From NCBI RefSeq assembly GCF_014649495.1, contig NZ_BMTD01000007.1, positions 124,001 to 188,000 on the forward strand: a stretch of DNA of 64,000 bases, written 5' to 3'. How positions within the stretch are numbered: position 1 is the stretch's first letter; each line of letters starts with the position of its first letter. A program made the translations under genes and the position numbers. The notes under the pieces are model-generated. The model was not told where the DNA came from and made no database searches. It saw only the letters and a program-made list of their open reading frames with translations. This stretch comes from Streptomyces filipinensis (GTDB lineage Bacteria; Actinomycetota; Actinomycetes; Streptomycetales; Streptomycetaceae). Below are positions 33,644-43,126 of the stretch, in pieces.

Positions 33644-34264
33644 ATGCACGCCATGCCACACGCCGCCCACTCCGCGCCGACGCGCCAGCGCATCATCACC
33701 GCCGTCCTGCAGATCATCGGCGAGGACGGAGTGGCGGCGGTCACCAACCGGCGGATCGCCAGGGAAGCGGGCGTGTCCCTCGGCTCGGTCACCTACCACT
33801 TCGAGACCCAGCACGAGTTGCTGCGGGAGAGCCTGCTGCACTTCGTGCGCGAGGAGGCGCGGCACTTCACGGAGCTTGCCGAGCAGTGCCAGACCGAGGG
33901 CCTGGACGTGGAGGACGCGGCGTTGCTGGCCGGTCAGGTCGCCTGCGGTTCCGCCCTGGACAGCGCCCACCTCGCACCCTTCGAGCTGTATCTCCAGGCC
34001 GGACGCGACGAGCGCCTGCGGGAGGCGGCGGCCGAGGCGTTCCGGGCCTACGACCTGCTCGCCGCCCGGATCCTCAGCGCGCTCGGCGTCCCGGACGCCG
34101 AACGCCTCGCCGCCACGACGGTCGCCCTCGTGATGGGCCTGCAGCTGCGCCGACTGGCCACGGGCAGCCCCGCCGAGGACCTGGTCGACGCCCTGCTGCT
34201 GCTCGTGCGCGGGGGCGTCGACCGGCCGGTCACGCATGCCTCAGGAGAGCCGGCGGCACAGTAG
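33644..34264 (+). CDS. TetR-family repressor
   Basis: 206 aa. HTH at about residues 30-60 (GVAAVTNRRIAREAGVSLGSVTYHFETQHELL). The C-terminal domain is helical with FELYLQAGRDERLREAAAEAFRAYDLL, like regulators of SDR or efflux genes. The ATG at 33644 has GGTGGAAG upstream. Its last 24 bp overlap the end of the convergent GH5 gene. It is predicted to bind the palindrome at 33573-33590 and repress the SDR gene and itself; ligand unknown. Confidence 0.9.
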   Translation: MHAMPHAAHSAPTRQRIITAVLQIIGEDGVAAVTNRRIAREAGVSLGSVTYHFETQHELLRESLLHFVREEARHFTELAEQCQTEGLDVEDAALLAGQVACGSALDSAHLAPFELYLQAGRDERLREAAAEAFRAYDLLAARILSALGVPDAERLAATTVALVMGLQLRRLATGSPAEDLVDALLLLVRGGVDRPVTHASGEPAAQ

Positions 34265-36157
34265 CGCGCCGGGCCCCGGGCGGCTGCCCACCCGGGTGGT
34301 GAAGGCGATGCCGGCGGCGTACTCGCCGTCGGCGCACTGGCCCTTGTAGTCGCCGTACGCGAAATCGCCGCCGGAGGCGTCGGCGGGACGGTTGTCGGAC
34401 CGGTCGAACCACACCGTGCGCCCCGCTCCCGCGAGCGGGTGCTCCGCGGGCACGCACAGCGCCGCCGACAGCCGCTGCCCGCGGACGCTGTACCCGATGA
34501 GGAAACCGCCCTCGGGGCACTGCAGCTTGGTGTACCCCGACGCCCAGTCGCCGCCGGACGGGACGTACCGCTCGTCGGTGACGACCGTCTGCCCGGCGGC
34601 TGCCGCCCGCAGATCGCCCGGAGCACCGGTCGTACCGTCGGTGCACAGACCGCGGCCGCGGGTGTGGCCGAGGCCGATCAGCCGCAGCCCGTCCGGGCAC
34701 GTGGCCTTGTACGCCCCCGGATCCCAGTCGCCCGTGGCCCGCACCCGCAGCGACTCCACCGCGTCGCCGTGGTCCACGGAGAGCATCCGCCACACGGGAA
34801 CGGCCGCCACCGGACCGGTCCGGCTCGGCGCGGTCATGAGGTGCTGCCACGCCGCGGCGCGCCAGTCGCCCGCGTCCAGGACGCCGGAGCGGTGCCCCGC
34901 CGCGTCGTACCGCAGCAGCGCCCAGTCGTCGTGGCCGGTGAAACCGACCAGCGGCCAGAACGCGAAGTCGGTGTCGTGGTCGGCGAAGTAGTCGGTGACA
35001 CGGCCGAACCAGGCCCGGGCGGCCGGGCCGGTCTCGCCCGCGCCGATGCCGAACTCGCTGACCCAGACGGGGGCGGTGTAGTGCCGGCCCGTCTCCTCGG
35101 CGAAGAACGCCTCGTCCTGGAGTGCCGCGTACAGATCGTCCCGTGACAGGTCCTGGTAACGGGCGTCGTGCGTCTCGCCGACGCCGGTCGCGCCGCTGTG
35201 GTGCGGGCCGGTGTAGCCGTAGAAGTGCGCGGAGTACACCAGTTTGTGGGCGTCGACGAGGGTGTGGGAAAGGGTGCGGGCGGGCGTGAGCACGGGCCGG
35301 CCGTGGGGGAGTCCGTCCGCGGGGACGCCGGTCCAGTTGACGCCCTCGACGACGATGAGCAGACGCGGGTCGGCCTCCGTGAGAATGCGGTCTGCGGCGA
35401 GCTGGGCCGCGGCGTACCAGTCGTGGTCGTCGCCCCAGCCCCAGTTGGGGTCGTCCAGCACATCGCGCCGCACCTCGTTGTACAGGTCCGCGCCCACCAC
35501 GCGGGGCACGCCGGCGTAGCGGCGGGCCATGAAGACCCAGTCGTCGGCCCACTGCCGTGTCGTCTGCGAGCTGTTCCAGCGCTCGTTGCCGTCGACGCCG
35601 CAGCACCAGCGTGAGGTGTTCGTGTGGTTGTTCAGAATCACGGCGAACCCGCTCGCGCTGAGCGCGTCGACCACGGCGTCGTAGACCCCCAGCGGTGTCC
35701 TGCCGCGCAGCCCGGGATTGGCGGCGACGGCGCTGTCGGGGACCGGGGCGGTGCTGTGGATCATCTCGTTCGAGAACGGCAGCCGAACGGTGTTGATGCC
35801 CAACTGGTGGAAGTCGTCCATCAGTTGGGGCAGCGGCACGCGGTCCAGGCCGAGCGGGACGCCATGGGAGTCCTGTCCTGCGTGGTGGTTGGCGGGATCG
35901 GTGATGTCACCGCTGCCCATCCATGAGCCCTGTGCCCCGTCCCAGTTGGCGCCCCTGAGCCGGAAGCGGTGCCCCTGGCTGTCCACGACGAAGCGGCCCC
36001 GGGTCGACAGGGGAGCGGACCAGGAGGCCGGTGCCGTGGCGTCAGCCTCCGCCACCGCACGGGACGTCGGCGCGGCGGACACCGCGGGAGAGGTGGCGGC
36101 GAGCAGGAAGCCCGCGACCGCGGCGGTCAGACGCAGGACGGCAGGGGCGATCGGCAT
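34241..36157 (-). CDS. Secreted GH5-type glycosidase with three C-terminal repeats
   Basis: 638 aa. The signal peptide (VLRLTAAVAGFLLAATSPAVSA) is followed by a GH5 cellulase-like barrel (about 45-455): FRLRGANWDGAQGSWMGSG, NTVRLPFSNEM, NNHTNTSRWCC, the acid/base Glu in LYNEVRRD and the nucleophile Glu in WVSEFGIG. Residues about 475-638 hold three similar modules, each with a GD(W/F) start, a YK segment, a Cys, an IG or AG strand and a terminal LC. They may bind carbohydrate. The substrate is probably a beta-glucan or mannan. The gene end overlaps the TetR gene. Confidence 0.88.
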   Translation of the reverse strand: MPIAPAVLRLTAAVAGFLLAATSPAVSAAPTSRAVAEADATAPASWSAPLSTRGRFVVDSQGHRFRLRGANWDGAQGSWMGSGDITDPANHHAGQDSHGVPLGLDRVPLPQLMDDFHQLGINTVRLPFSNEMIHSTAPVPDSAVAANPGLRGRTPLGVYDAVVDALSASGFAVILNNHTNTSRWCCGVDGNERWNSSQTTRQWADDWVFMARRYAGVPRVVGADLYNEVRRDVLDDPNWGWGDDHDWYAAAQLAADRILTEADPRLLIVVEGVNWTGVPADGLPHGRPVLTPARTLSHTLVDAHKLVYSAHFYGYTGPHHSGATGVGETHDARYQDLSRDDLYAALQDEAFFAEETGRHYTAPVWVSEFGIGAGETGPAARAWFGRVTDYFADHDTDFAFWPLVGFTGHDDWALLRYDAAGHRSGVLDAGDWRAAAWQHLMTAPSRTGPVAAVPVWRMLSVDHGDAVESLRVRATGDWDPGAYKATCPDGLRLIGLGHTRGRGLCTDGTTGAPGDLRAAAAGQTVVTDERYVPSGGDWASGYTKLQCPEGGFLIGYSVRGQRLSAALCVPAEHPLAGAGRTVWFDRSDNRPADASGGDFAYGDYKGQCADGEYAAGIAFTTRVGSRPGPGALLCRRLS

Positions 36158-36251
36158 CTGGGGAGCCCTTGACTGTAGGGGGCCGGGGGAGTGGGGCTAC
36201 CAGGGGGACGACGTCGGCCTGGTGGGCGGAGTGTCCACCAGGAGACACGGT

Positions 36252-38354
36252 TCAGGGAAGAGGCGGAACAGGTGGAAGAGGCCCGGCCTGCAGGGTCCGG
36301 GCGACGAGCAGGGCCACGTCGTCGTGGTCGTCGGGGTGGCGCAGCCCGTACAGCAGCACGTCGCAGGTCTCCTCCAGCGGTCTGCGCGGCTCGTCGAGGA
36401 GGGCCAGCAGGGCGTTCAGCCGGTCGTCGATGGAGTGCTGCCGGGTCTCCACGAGCCCGTCGGTGTAGAGGACCAGCACATCGCCGGGGCGCAGCGCGAC
36501 GGTCGTCGTCTCGAACCGTACGCCGCCGACACCGAGGGGCGCCCCGGCCGGCAGCTCCAGGAGCCTCGGCGCGTCGCCGGGCCGCGCGAGCGCGGGCGGC
36601 ATGTGTCCGGCATTGGCGATGCTGCACCGCCCCGTGCCGGGGTCGTACGCCGCGTACAGGCACGTGACGATGTAGTGCTCCAGATCGCAGGTGATCTTGT
36701 CCAGGTGCTGGAGGACCGCGCCCGGGTCGAGGTCGAGATCGGCGTAGGCGCAGGTGGCGGTACGCAGCCGGCCCATGGTGGCGGCCGCGTCGATGCCGTT
36801 GCCCATCACGTCGCCCACCACCAGGGCGGTCTTGTCGTCGGCCAGCGGGATGACGTCGTACCAGTCGCCGCCGACCTCGCTGGTGGCCTGCGCGGGCTGG
36901 TAGCGGGAGGCGAGCTCCAGGCCCGTGTGGTGCGCCGAGTGCTCGGGCAGCAGACTGCGCTGCAGGGTGAGGGCGGTGTTGCGGACGCTCTGGAACCAGC
37001 GGGCGTTGTCGATGGCGACGGCGGCCCGGCCGGCGAGCTCGGCGGCCAGGACGACGTCGTCCTCGTCGAAGGGCGCCGGATTGCGGGTCCGCTTGAGGTC
37101 CAGGGCGCCGAGCACCTCGCCGTGGGCGACCAGCGGCACGGCGAGATACGAGTGGACGCCGGCCCGCGCCAGCAGCTCACCGGCCGCCGCGTCCCGGGCG
37201 ATGCGCGGCAGGTCCCGCGGCCCCACATGGCGCACCAGGACCGGCCGCGCGGTGTGGACGCACAGGGTGACCAGCCGGTCGCCCTCGTACGCGGCGAGGT
37301 CGCCCGGCGGGTCGGCGGCGCGCAGCGCGACCGTGGGATGGGCCGCTTTCAGGGCCAGCGCCCGGAAGATCTCCGGGCCGTTGCCCCGTCTGCGCATACG
37401 ACCGCAGGACAGCGCGGAGTCGAGGACGTCCACGGCGACCACGTCGGCCAGCGCGGGCGCGGCGATCTCGGCCAGTTCACGGGCCGTCTGCTCCACGTCC
37501 AGCGCGGTGCCGACCCGCGCGGAGGCGTCCGCGATGAGCGCCAGGCGCCGCCGCGCCCGGTCGGCCTCGGCCGCCGCGCGGTGCCGCTCGGTGACGTCGA
37601 CGACCGACGCGGCCGCGCCCAGGACCCGCCCGCCGGCATCCTCCAGCCGGTAGAAGGACAGCGACCAGGCGTGCTCGCGGCCGGGATCGGCCGAGGGGCG
37701 GCCGACGTGGTACTGGTCCAGCAGCGGCGTACCGGTGGTGAGCACCTGACGCAGCGCGGACTCGACGGTGGCGACGTCCGGGAAGGGCAGGGTCTCCCGC
37801 AGATGGCGGCCGATGTGGTCCTCGGCGGGAATGCCGTCGATGCGCTCCAGCGCCGGATTGACCAGCAGATACTTCAGGTCCGGGTCGAGGAGGGCCAGAC
37901 CGATCGGGGACTGGTTGATCAGCTGCTCGCACAGCGCCAGATCCGTCTCGACGCGCTGGAGCAGGGTGTGGTCGGCCGCGATGCCGAGGGCGTACACGTC
38001 CCCGAGGTCGTCCAGCAGGCGCATGGCCCGGAACTCCGTCAGCCGGCTGCCGCCGTCCTTGTGCCGGACCGGAAACGCCCCGGCCCAGCCCCGGCCGGTC
38101 TCCAGCACCTCCGTGAACAGACTCACCACGGCCTGCAGATGGTCCGGATGGATGAGCAGGCGCGCGGCGTGCTTGCCGAGGGCCTCCTCCGCGGAGTAAC
38201 CGAACAGTTCCTCGGCCTGCGGGGTCCAGAAGACGATCCGGCCCCGGGTGTCCAGGGCCACCGCCGCCACGCTCAGCACGTCGAGCAGCCCGGTCGGCCG
38301 GGGCAGCCCGGTGCGCTGCTCCTCGTGGCCGGTTTCGAAGGAGTCCACCGCCAT
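36252..38354 (-). CDS. PAS-PAS-GAF-SpoIIE protein phosphatase
   Basis: 700 aa, soluble. Two PAS domains (LLDVLSVAAVALDTRGRIVFW; INQSPIGLALLDPDLKYLLVN), a coiled linker (ADRARRRLALIADASARVG), a GAF domain (about 295-450) and a PP2C/SpoIIE domain with GGDWYDVIPL, VVGDVMGNGIDAA, YTDGLVETR and HDDVALLVAR. The usual His of the GDVxGHG motif is Asn here (GNG). There is no C-terminal ATPase. It should dephosphorylate an anti-sigma antagonist in response to a PAS/GAF-bound signal. Divergent from a second SpoIIE gene. Confidence 0.92.
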   Translation of the reverse strand: MAVDSFETGHEEQRTGLPRPTGLLDVLSVAAVALDTRGRIVFWTPQAEELFGYSAEEALGKHAARLLIHPDHLQAVVSLFTEVLETGRGWAGAFPVRHKDGGSRLTEFRAMRLLDDLGDVYALGIAADHTLLQRVETDLALCEQLINQSPIGLALLDPDLKYLLVNPALERIDGIPAEDHIGRHLRETLPFPDVATVESALRQVLTTGTPLLDQYHVGRPSADPGREHAWSLSFYRLEDAGGRVLGAAASVVDVTERHRAAAEADRARRRLALIADASARVGTALDVEQTARELAEIAAPALADVVAVDVLDSALSCGRMRRRGNGPEIFRALALKAAHPTVALRAADPPGDLAAYEGDRLVTLCVHTARPVLVRHVGPRDLPRIARDAAAGELLARAGVHSYLAVPLVAHGEVLGALDLKRTRNPAPFDEDDVVLAAELAGRAAVAIDNARWFQSVRNTALTLQRSLLPEHSAHHTGLELASRYQPAQATSEVGGDWYDVIPLADDKTALVVGDVMGNGIDAAATMGRLRTATCAYADLDLDPGAVLQHLDKITCDLEHYIVTCLYAAYDPGTGRCSIANAGHMPPALARPGDAPRLLELPAGAPLGVGGVRFETTTVALRPGDVLVLYTDGLVETRQHSIDDRLNALLALLDEPRRPLEETCDVLLYGLRHPDDHDDVALLVARTLQAGPLPPVPPLP

Positions 38355-38514
38355 GCCTCACCTCCACCGGCCGGGCACGCGCAGGCGCTGACGACCGGTA
38401 CCCCCATGGTCCCTCCGGCCCGGGCCTCGGCCCAACCGCAGGGCGGGGGCGTGGACCGTCCGGCCCTGCACATCCACCGCCGAACTGACTCATAGTGGTG
38501 TACGGGTGTAACTG

Positions 38515-40974
38515 ATGGAACCTGCGCGCAAGGGCTTCTCCGCGGCGGCCGCACCCGGGGAACCGGGTGATCTCTTCGACGCGTCCACCGACGCGGCCGC
38601 GGTGATCTCGGAACACGGCGTGGTGGTCGGCTGGACCCGCGGCGCCGCAGCACTCCTCGGCTACGCGGCCCCGGACGTCGTGGGCGCCCGTGCCGCGGGC
38701 CTGCTGGCCATGCCCGAGGACCCCGTACGGCTCGCCGGCGTCGTGGAGCGCTGCCGCGGGGGCAACGGCTGGAGCGGCGAGATCGCCGTACGGCACCGCG
38801 ACGGCCGTCGCCTCGGCATCCGGTTGCGGGTCTCGGCGTCGTTCCCCATGGGCGACACCGAGTGCTTCCTGGTGTCCGCCCGTGACGAGCGGCAGCGCTG
38901 GACCATGGGCCAGTCGGTCCTGGACGGGTTCCTGACCCGCTCACCGGTCGGCATGGCGGTCATGGACACCGAGCTCCGGTACGTCTGGCTGAACGACACC
39001 CTGGAGCGGTTCGGCGGGGTCCCCCGGGACGAGCGGCTCGGGCGCCGGCTCAGCGAGCTGCTGCCCGGCCTGCAGGCGGAGTCCCTGGAGAGCCTCATGC
39101 GCAAGGTGCTCGCGACGGGCCTGCCGGTGACCGACTACGAGTACGTGGGCTGGAGCTGGGCCGACCCGCACCGCCAGCACGCCTACTCGACCTCGTTCTT
39201 CCCCCTGGTGGACGCCGCCGGCACCGCCACCGGCGTCTGCTACATGGTCCAGGACGTCACCGAGCGATGGACCGCCCGCCAGCTGCTGACCATGGTCAAC
39301 GAAGCCGGCACCAGCATCGGCACGACACTCGACGTGCTGCGCACCGCCCAGGAACTCGCCGACTTCGCCGTCCCGCGCTTCGCCGACTTCGTCGTCGTCG
39401 ACCTGCTGGAAGCCGTACTCAGCACCGAGGGCCACGGAACCTGGCTGACCGACGCCGGACCCGCGCCCGCCCGGCCGGCGATGCGCCGCGCCGCGCTGCG
39501 GTCGGTGCGCGACGGCTGCCCCGAGGCCGTCGCACGGGTCGGCGACCGGGTCGACTTCCTCCCGCCGCCCCACGACGGCAGCCTGCTCACGGAGGGCGAG
39601 CCGCTGCTCATCCCGGTCCTCGACCCCTCCGACGAGCTGTGGCTCACCCGGGAGCCCGTGCGCACGCAACGCATCCGCGAGTTCGGCCTGCACTCGCTCA
39701 TCGCCGTGCCCATGCGGGCCCGGAACACCGTCCTCGGCCTCACCACGTTCGCCCGGTCCCTCAACCCCGTCTCCTTCGCCACCGACGACGTCCTGCTGGC
39801 CCGGGAGCTGGTGGCCCGAGCGGCGGTGTGCGTCGACAACGCCCGCCGCTACACCAGGGAGCACACGGCGGCGCTCACCCTGCAGCGCAGCCTGCTGCCC
39901 CCCGCCGTGACGGGCGGTACCGCGCTGGAGGTGGCCTCCTTCTATCTCCCGGCGGACCCCTCGGGCGGTGTCGGCGGCGACTGGTTCGACGTGATCCCGC
40001 TGTCCGGCGCACGCGTGGGACTCGTCGTCGGCGACGTGGTGGGCCACGGCATCACCGCGGCGGCGAGCATGGGCCGGCTGCGCACGGCGGTGCAGACCCT
40101 CGCCGCCATGGAGATGCCCCCCGACGAACTGCTCGCCCATCTCGACGACCTCGTGCTCCTGCTGAGCGACGAGGAGACCGCCGCCGGCACCGCCGCCCGG
40201 AGCACCTTCATCGGCGCGACCTGCCTCTACGCCGTCTACGACCCGGTCAGCAGACGGTGCACGATGGCCCGGGCCGGACACCCGCCGCCCGTCGTCGTGA
40301 CCCCCGACGGGCACGTCCGCTTCGCCGAGATCCCCGCCGGGCCCCCGCTCGGGCTGGGCGGCATGGCCTTCGAGGCCAGCGAGATCGAACTGGCCGAGAA
40401 CACCCTCTTCGGCCTCTACACCAACGGTCTGATCGAAGGCCGCGACCGCGACGTGGAGCGCGGCATGGCCCGGCTCGGCGAGGTGCTCGCCCACAGCGGG
40501 AAGGACCTCGACGCGCTGTGCACGTCCGCCGTGCGGCAGCTCCTGACCGTGCCCCAGCCCGACGACATCGCCCTCCTCCTGACCCGCACCCACGCCCTCG
40601 GAGCCGACCGGGTCGCCTCCTGGGACATCCCCCCCGACCCGGCCTCCGTCGGCATCCTGCGCGCCCAGGCCACCCGCCAGGTCGAGGCCTGGGGCCTGGG
40701 CGAACTGGCCATCACGACGGAACTCGTGGTGAGCGAACTCGTCACCAACGCCATCCGCTACGCCACACCGCCCCTCCGGCTACGGCTCCTCCGCGACGCG
40801 CGTCTCACCTGCGAGGTCGCCGACGCCAGCAGTACCGCCCCCCGGCTCAGACACGCCCGGATCACGGACGAAGGCGGCCGGGGGCTCTTCCTGGTGGCCC
40901 AGCTCACCCAGCGCTGGGGCGCCCGGTACAGCGGCGACGGAAAGGTCATCTGGGCCGAACAGGAGATTCCCTGA
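38515..40974 (+). CDS. PAS-PAS-GAF-SpoIIE-HATPase protein with altered metal site
   Basis: 819 aa. PAS domains (about 20-125 and 140-250), GAF (about 270-450) and a SpoIIE domain (about 455-680) with GGDWFDVIPL and VVGDVVGHGITAA, then a GHKL ATPase at the C-terminus (VVSELVTNAIRYATPPLRLR; EGGRGLFLVAQL). The conserved YTDGLxE motif reads YTNGLIE: Asn637 (codon 40423-40425) replaces a metal-coordinating Asp, so the phosphatase may be impaired. The fusion joins both halves of a partner-switching module. It diverges from the 36252 gene across a 160-bp gap. Confidence 0.9.
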   Translation: MEPARKGFSAAAAPGEPGDLFDASTDAAAVISEHGVVVGWTRGAAALLGYAAPDVVGARAAGLLAMPEDPVRLAGVVERCRGGNGWSGEIAVRHRDGRRLGIRLRVSASFPMGDTECFLVSARDERQRWTMGQSVLDGFLTRSPVGMAVMDTELRYVWLNDTLERFGGVPRDERLGRRLSELLPGLQAESLESLMRKVLATGLPVTDYEYVGWSWADPHRQHAYSTSFFPLVDAAGTATGVCYMVQDVTERWTARQLLTMVNEAGTSIGTTLDVLRTAQELADFAVPRFADFVVVDLLEAVLSTEGHGTWLTDAGPAPARPAMRRAALRSVRDGCPEAVARVGDRVDFLPPPHDGSLLTEGEPLLIPVLDPSDELWLTREPVRTQRIREFGLHSLIAVPMRARNTVLGLTTFARSLNPVSFATDDVLLARELVARAAVCVDNARRYTREHTAALTLQRSLLPPAVTGGTALEVASFYLPADPSGGVGGDWFDVIPLSGARVGLVVGDVVGHGITAAASMGRLRTAVQTLAAMEMPPDELLAHLDDLVLLLSDEETAAGTAARSTFIGATCLYAVYDPVSRRCTMARAGHPPPVVVTPDGHVRFAEIPAGPPLGLGGMAFEASEIELAENTLFGLYTNGLIEGRDRDVERGMARLGEVLAHSGKDLDALCTSAVRQLLTVPQPDDIALLLTRTHALGADRVASWDIPPDPASVGILRAQATRQVEAWGLGELAITTELVVSELVTNAIRYATPPLRLRLLRDARLTCEVADASSTAPRLRHARITDEGGRGLFLVAQLTQRWGARYSGDGKVIWAEQEIP

Positions 40975-41061
40975 GCCCGGATTTGCCTTCGAGTGGACTC
41001 CAGCATCCAGACTGTCGGTGACCGAACCCCTGCCGAGAACAGAACAGGACGGCGGCAGCCG

Positions 41062-41856
41062 ATGGCAACCACCAGCAAGGCGGAGCATCCTCTGCCGTAC
41101 GACACCTACCGCGAGGCCGTCGCCCGCGAGACCCTGCGCTTCGCCGAGGTGGTCAGGGGCGCCGACCCGGCCGTCGCCGTACCCTCCTGCCCCGACTGGA
41201 CGCTGGCCGACCTCACCCGGCACGTGGGTTCCCTGCAGCGCTGGTTCTGCACGCTGCTGACCCGGCTGGTGCAGGAGCCTCCCCGCAGCCGCGACGTCGA
41301 GCTGGGGCTGCCGGAGAACCCGCGGGACTATCCCGACTGGGTGGCGGACGGGGTGCCCGGTGTGGCGGCGGTCCTGCGGGACACCGATCCCGGGGCGCCG
41401 ATGTGGGTCTGGGGCGAGGACCGGCACGCGCGGTTCTGGGCCCGCCGGATGCTCTTCGAGACCCTGGTGCACCGGGTGGACGCGGAGCGTGCCGTCGGCG
41501 TGGAGCCGGACCTCGACCCGGTGCTCGCGGCGGACGGCGTGGACGAGTTCCTCGTCAACCTGCCCCACGCCGGTCTCTTCGCTCCCGGCGTGACCAAGCT
41601 GCGCGGCGACGGCGAGACCCTCGCGTTCCGGTGCACGGACCTCGGCGAGGAGTGGCGGGTACGGCTGGACCCGGACGGCTTCCGCCTGGTGCAGCGGGAG
41701 GCCGGTGAGGCCGAGCCGGTCACGGCGGCGGTGCGCGGTCAGGCCGGGGACCTGCTGCTCCTTCTCTACGGACGGCGGTCGTACCAGGACTCCGCCTTCG
41801 AGGTCTCGGGACGGACCACGGTCCTGGACACCTGGTTCGCCCACACGGCCTTCTGA
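41062..41856 (+). CDS. Maleylpyruvate isomerase-family, mycothiol-dependent-enzyme-fold protein
   Basis: 264 aa. N-terminal DinB-like four-helix domain (YREAVARETLRFAEVVRGADP, VPSCPDWTLADLTRHVGSLQRW, RRMLFETLVHRVDAERA with the metal His). The C-terminal ~90 residues are the small MDMPI C-terminal domain (WRVRLDPDGFRL ... GQAGDLLLLLYGRR). Such proteins bind a metal and often use mycothiol; the substrate is unknown. The ATG at 41062 sits after GGCGGCAG. It ends 12 bp before the convergent SpoIIE gene. Confidence 0.9.
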   Translation: MATTSKAEHPLPYDTYREAVARETLRFAEVVRGADPAVAVPSCPDWTLADLTRHVGSLQRWFCTLLTRLVQEPPRSRDVELGLPENPRDYPDWVADGVPGVAAVLRDTDPGAPMWVWGEDRHARFWARRMLFETLVHRVDAERAVGVEPDLDPVLAADGVDEFLVNLPHAGLFAPGVTKLRGDGETLAFRCTDLGEEWRVRLDPDGFRLVQREAGEAEPVTAAVRGQAGDLLLLLYGRRSYQDSAFEVSGRTTVLDTWFAHTAF

Positions 41857-41868
41857 CCCGGGCCGTCC

Positions 41869-42999
41869 TCACCGGGCCGATGCCCCGACCGGCGGCTGCT
41901 CGGGATGCAGGCAGACCGCGAGGGCCGCGGTGTCGTCCTGCAGACCGTTGTGGCTGTAGTCCAGCAGGTCGTCGTGGAGCCGTTCGAGCAGCTCCTTCGG
42001 CGGGAGCGGACCCCAGGAGCGCAGGCGCTGGAGCAGCGGATAGAAGCTGCCGGCCGCGTCCCGCGTCTCCGTGACGCCGTCGGTGTACAGGAGCAGCTGA
42101 TCGCCGGGCCCGAAGGGATACACCTCCAGGCGGAACGGGTCATCGACCAGCATGCCGAGGTTCAGGGGCGGTGCCGGCCGCCCGCTCTCCAGTTCCCGCA
42201 CCTCGTCGGCCCTGAGCGAGATCGGCGGCGGGTGACCGCAGTTGACGAGGCGGACGAGCCGGCCGTCGGCGGGGATCTCGACGAAGACCGCGGTCACGAA
42301 CCGTTCGCTCGTCTCGCTCCCGCCGAGCTGTGTCGCCCGGCGGCTCATGCTCGTGTCCACCCGGTCGGCCAGGGCCGGCAGTTCCGGTTCGTCGTAGGCC
42401 GCCTCGCGGAACGCCCCGAGCAGCGCGGCGGCGGTCTCGACCGCGAGCAGCCCCTTGCCGCGGACGTCGCCGATGACCAGGCGGACCCCGAAACGGGTGG
42501 GCACGGCCTCGTACAGGTCGCCGCCGATGCGGGCCTCCGCCGCCGCCGAGAGGTACAGGCTCTCCAGACGGAGGTGGCCGATCCGGTGCGGCACGGGCCG
42601 CAGCAGGACCCGCTGGGCGATCTCGGCCACGAACCGCACGTCGGCGAGGGTGCGTTCGCGCCGGATCCGGTGGGCGGCCAGGATCGTGCCGAGGGCGCCC
42701 ACGAGGGCCGTACAGACATAGGACGCCACGTAGTGACGGTCCCACAGATAGCCGACGGACCGGCCCGCACAGCACGGGGTACCGGCCAGCACCCCCTCTA
42801 GGACCAGGGCGAACATCGTGGCCGCGGCGACGACCCCGGGACCGTGCGCGAACGCCGTCACCAGGGGTACGGCGATCAGCACGAAGCTCACCGGCCAGTC
42901 CACGGGCGTGGCGGGCTCCAGCAGCAGCACGGCGGCGACGTACAGGAGCGGAAGCCAGCGCAGCCACGCCGGAGGCGCCGGCAGCCGGGGCCGGGGCAT
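41869..42999 (-). CDS. Membrane SpoIIE-type PP2C phosphatase
   Basis: 376 aa from ATG 42999 (GGAGG upstream); a GTG at 43041 is less likely. The N-terminal ~120 residues are four hydrophobic helices (LLYVAAVLLLEPATPVDW ... VCTALVGALGTILAAHRIR), then a linker, then a PP2C domain with ARIGGDLYEAV, VIGDVRGKGLLAVETA (Lys where GHG is usual), LYTDGVTETRD and QDDTAALAV. This architecture is common in Streptomyces and links membrane sensing to partner switching. It is the third SpoIIE gene within 7 kb. Confidence 0.92.
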   Translation of the reverse strand: MPRPRLPAPPAWLRWLPLLYVAAVLLLEPATPVDWPVSFVLIAVPLVTAFAHGPGVVAAATMFALVLEGVLAGTPCCAGRSVGYLWDRHYVASYVCTALVGALGTILAAHRIRRERTLADVRFVAEIAQRVLLRPVPHRIGHLRLESLYLSAAAEARIGGDLYEAVPTRFGVRLVIGDVRGKGLLAVETAAALLGAFREAAYDEPELPALADRVDTSMSRRATQLGGSETSERFVTAVFVEIPADGRLVRLVNCGHPPPISLRADEVRELESGRPAPPLNLGMLVDDPFRLEVYPFGPGDQLLLYTDGVTETRDAAGSFYPLLQRLRSWGPLPPKELLERLHDDLLDYSHNGLQDDTAALAVCLHPEQPPVGASAR

Positions 43000-43126
43000 C
43001 GAACCGTCCTCCGGCTCCCGGCCGGTCCGTTCGTACGTCACCCGACCAGCCTGATGGCCGGTGCCCCCGTACCCCGGTATTGCTCCACTCAACGGCATGT
43101 TCCGGCGTCGGCGCACCGCCGCCGGG

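Noticed and set aside
35718..38495. 925-codon plus-strand frame opposite GH5 and the first SpoIIE gene
   Set aside because: Spans two real genes and their gap; composition is that of an antisense shadow.
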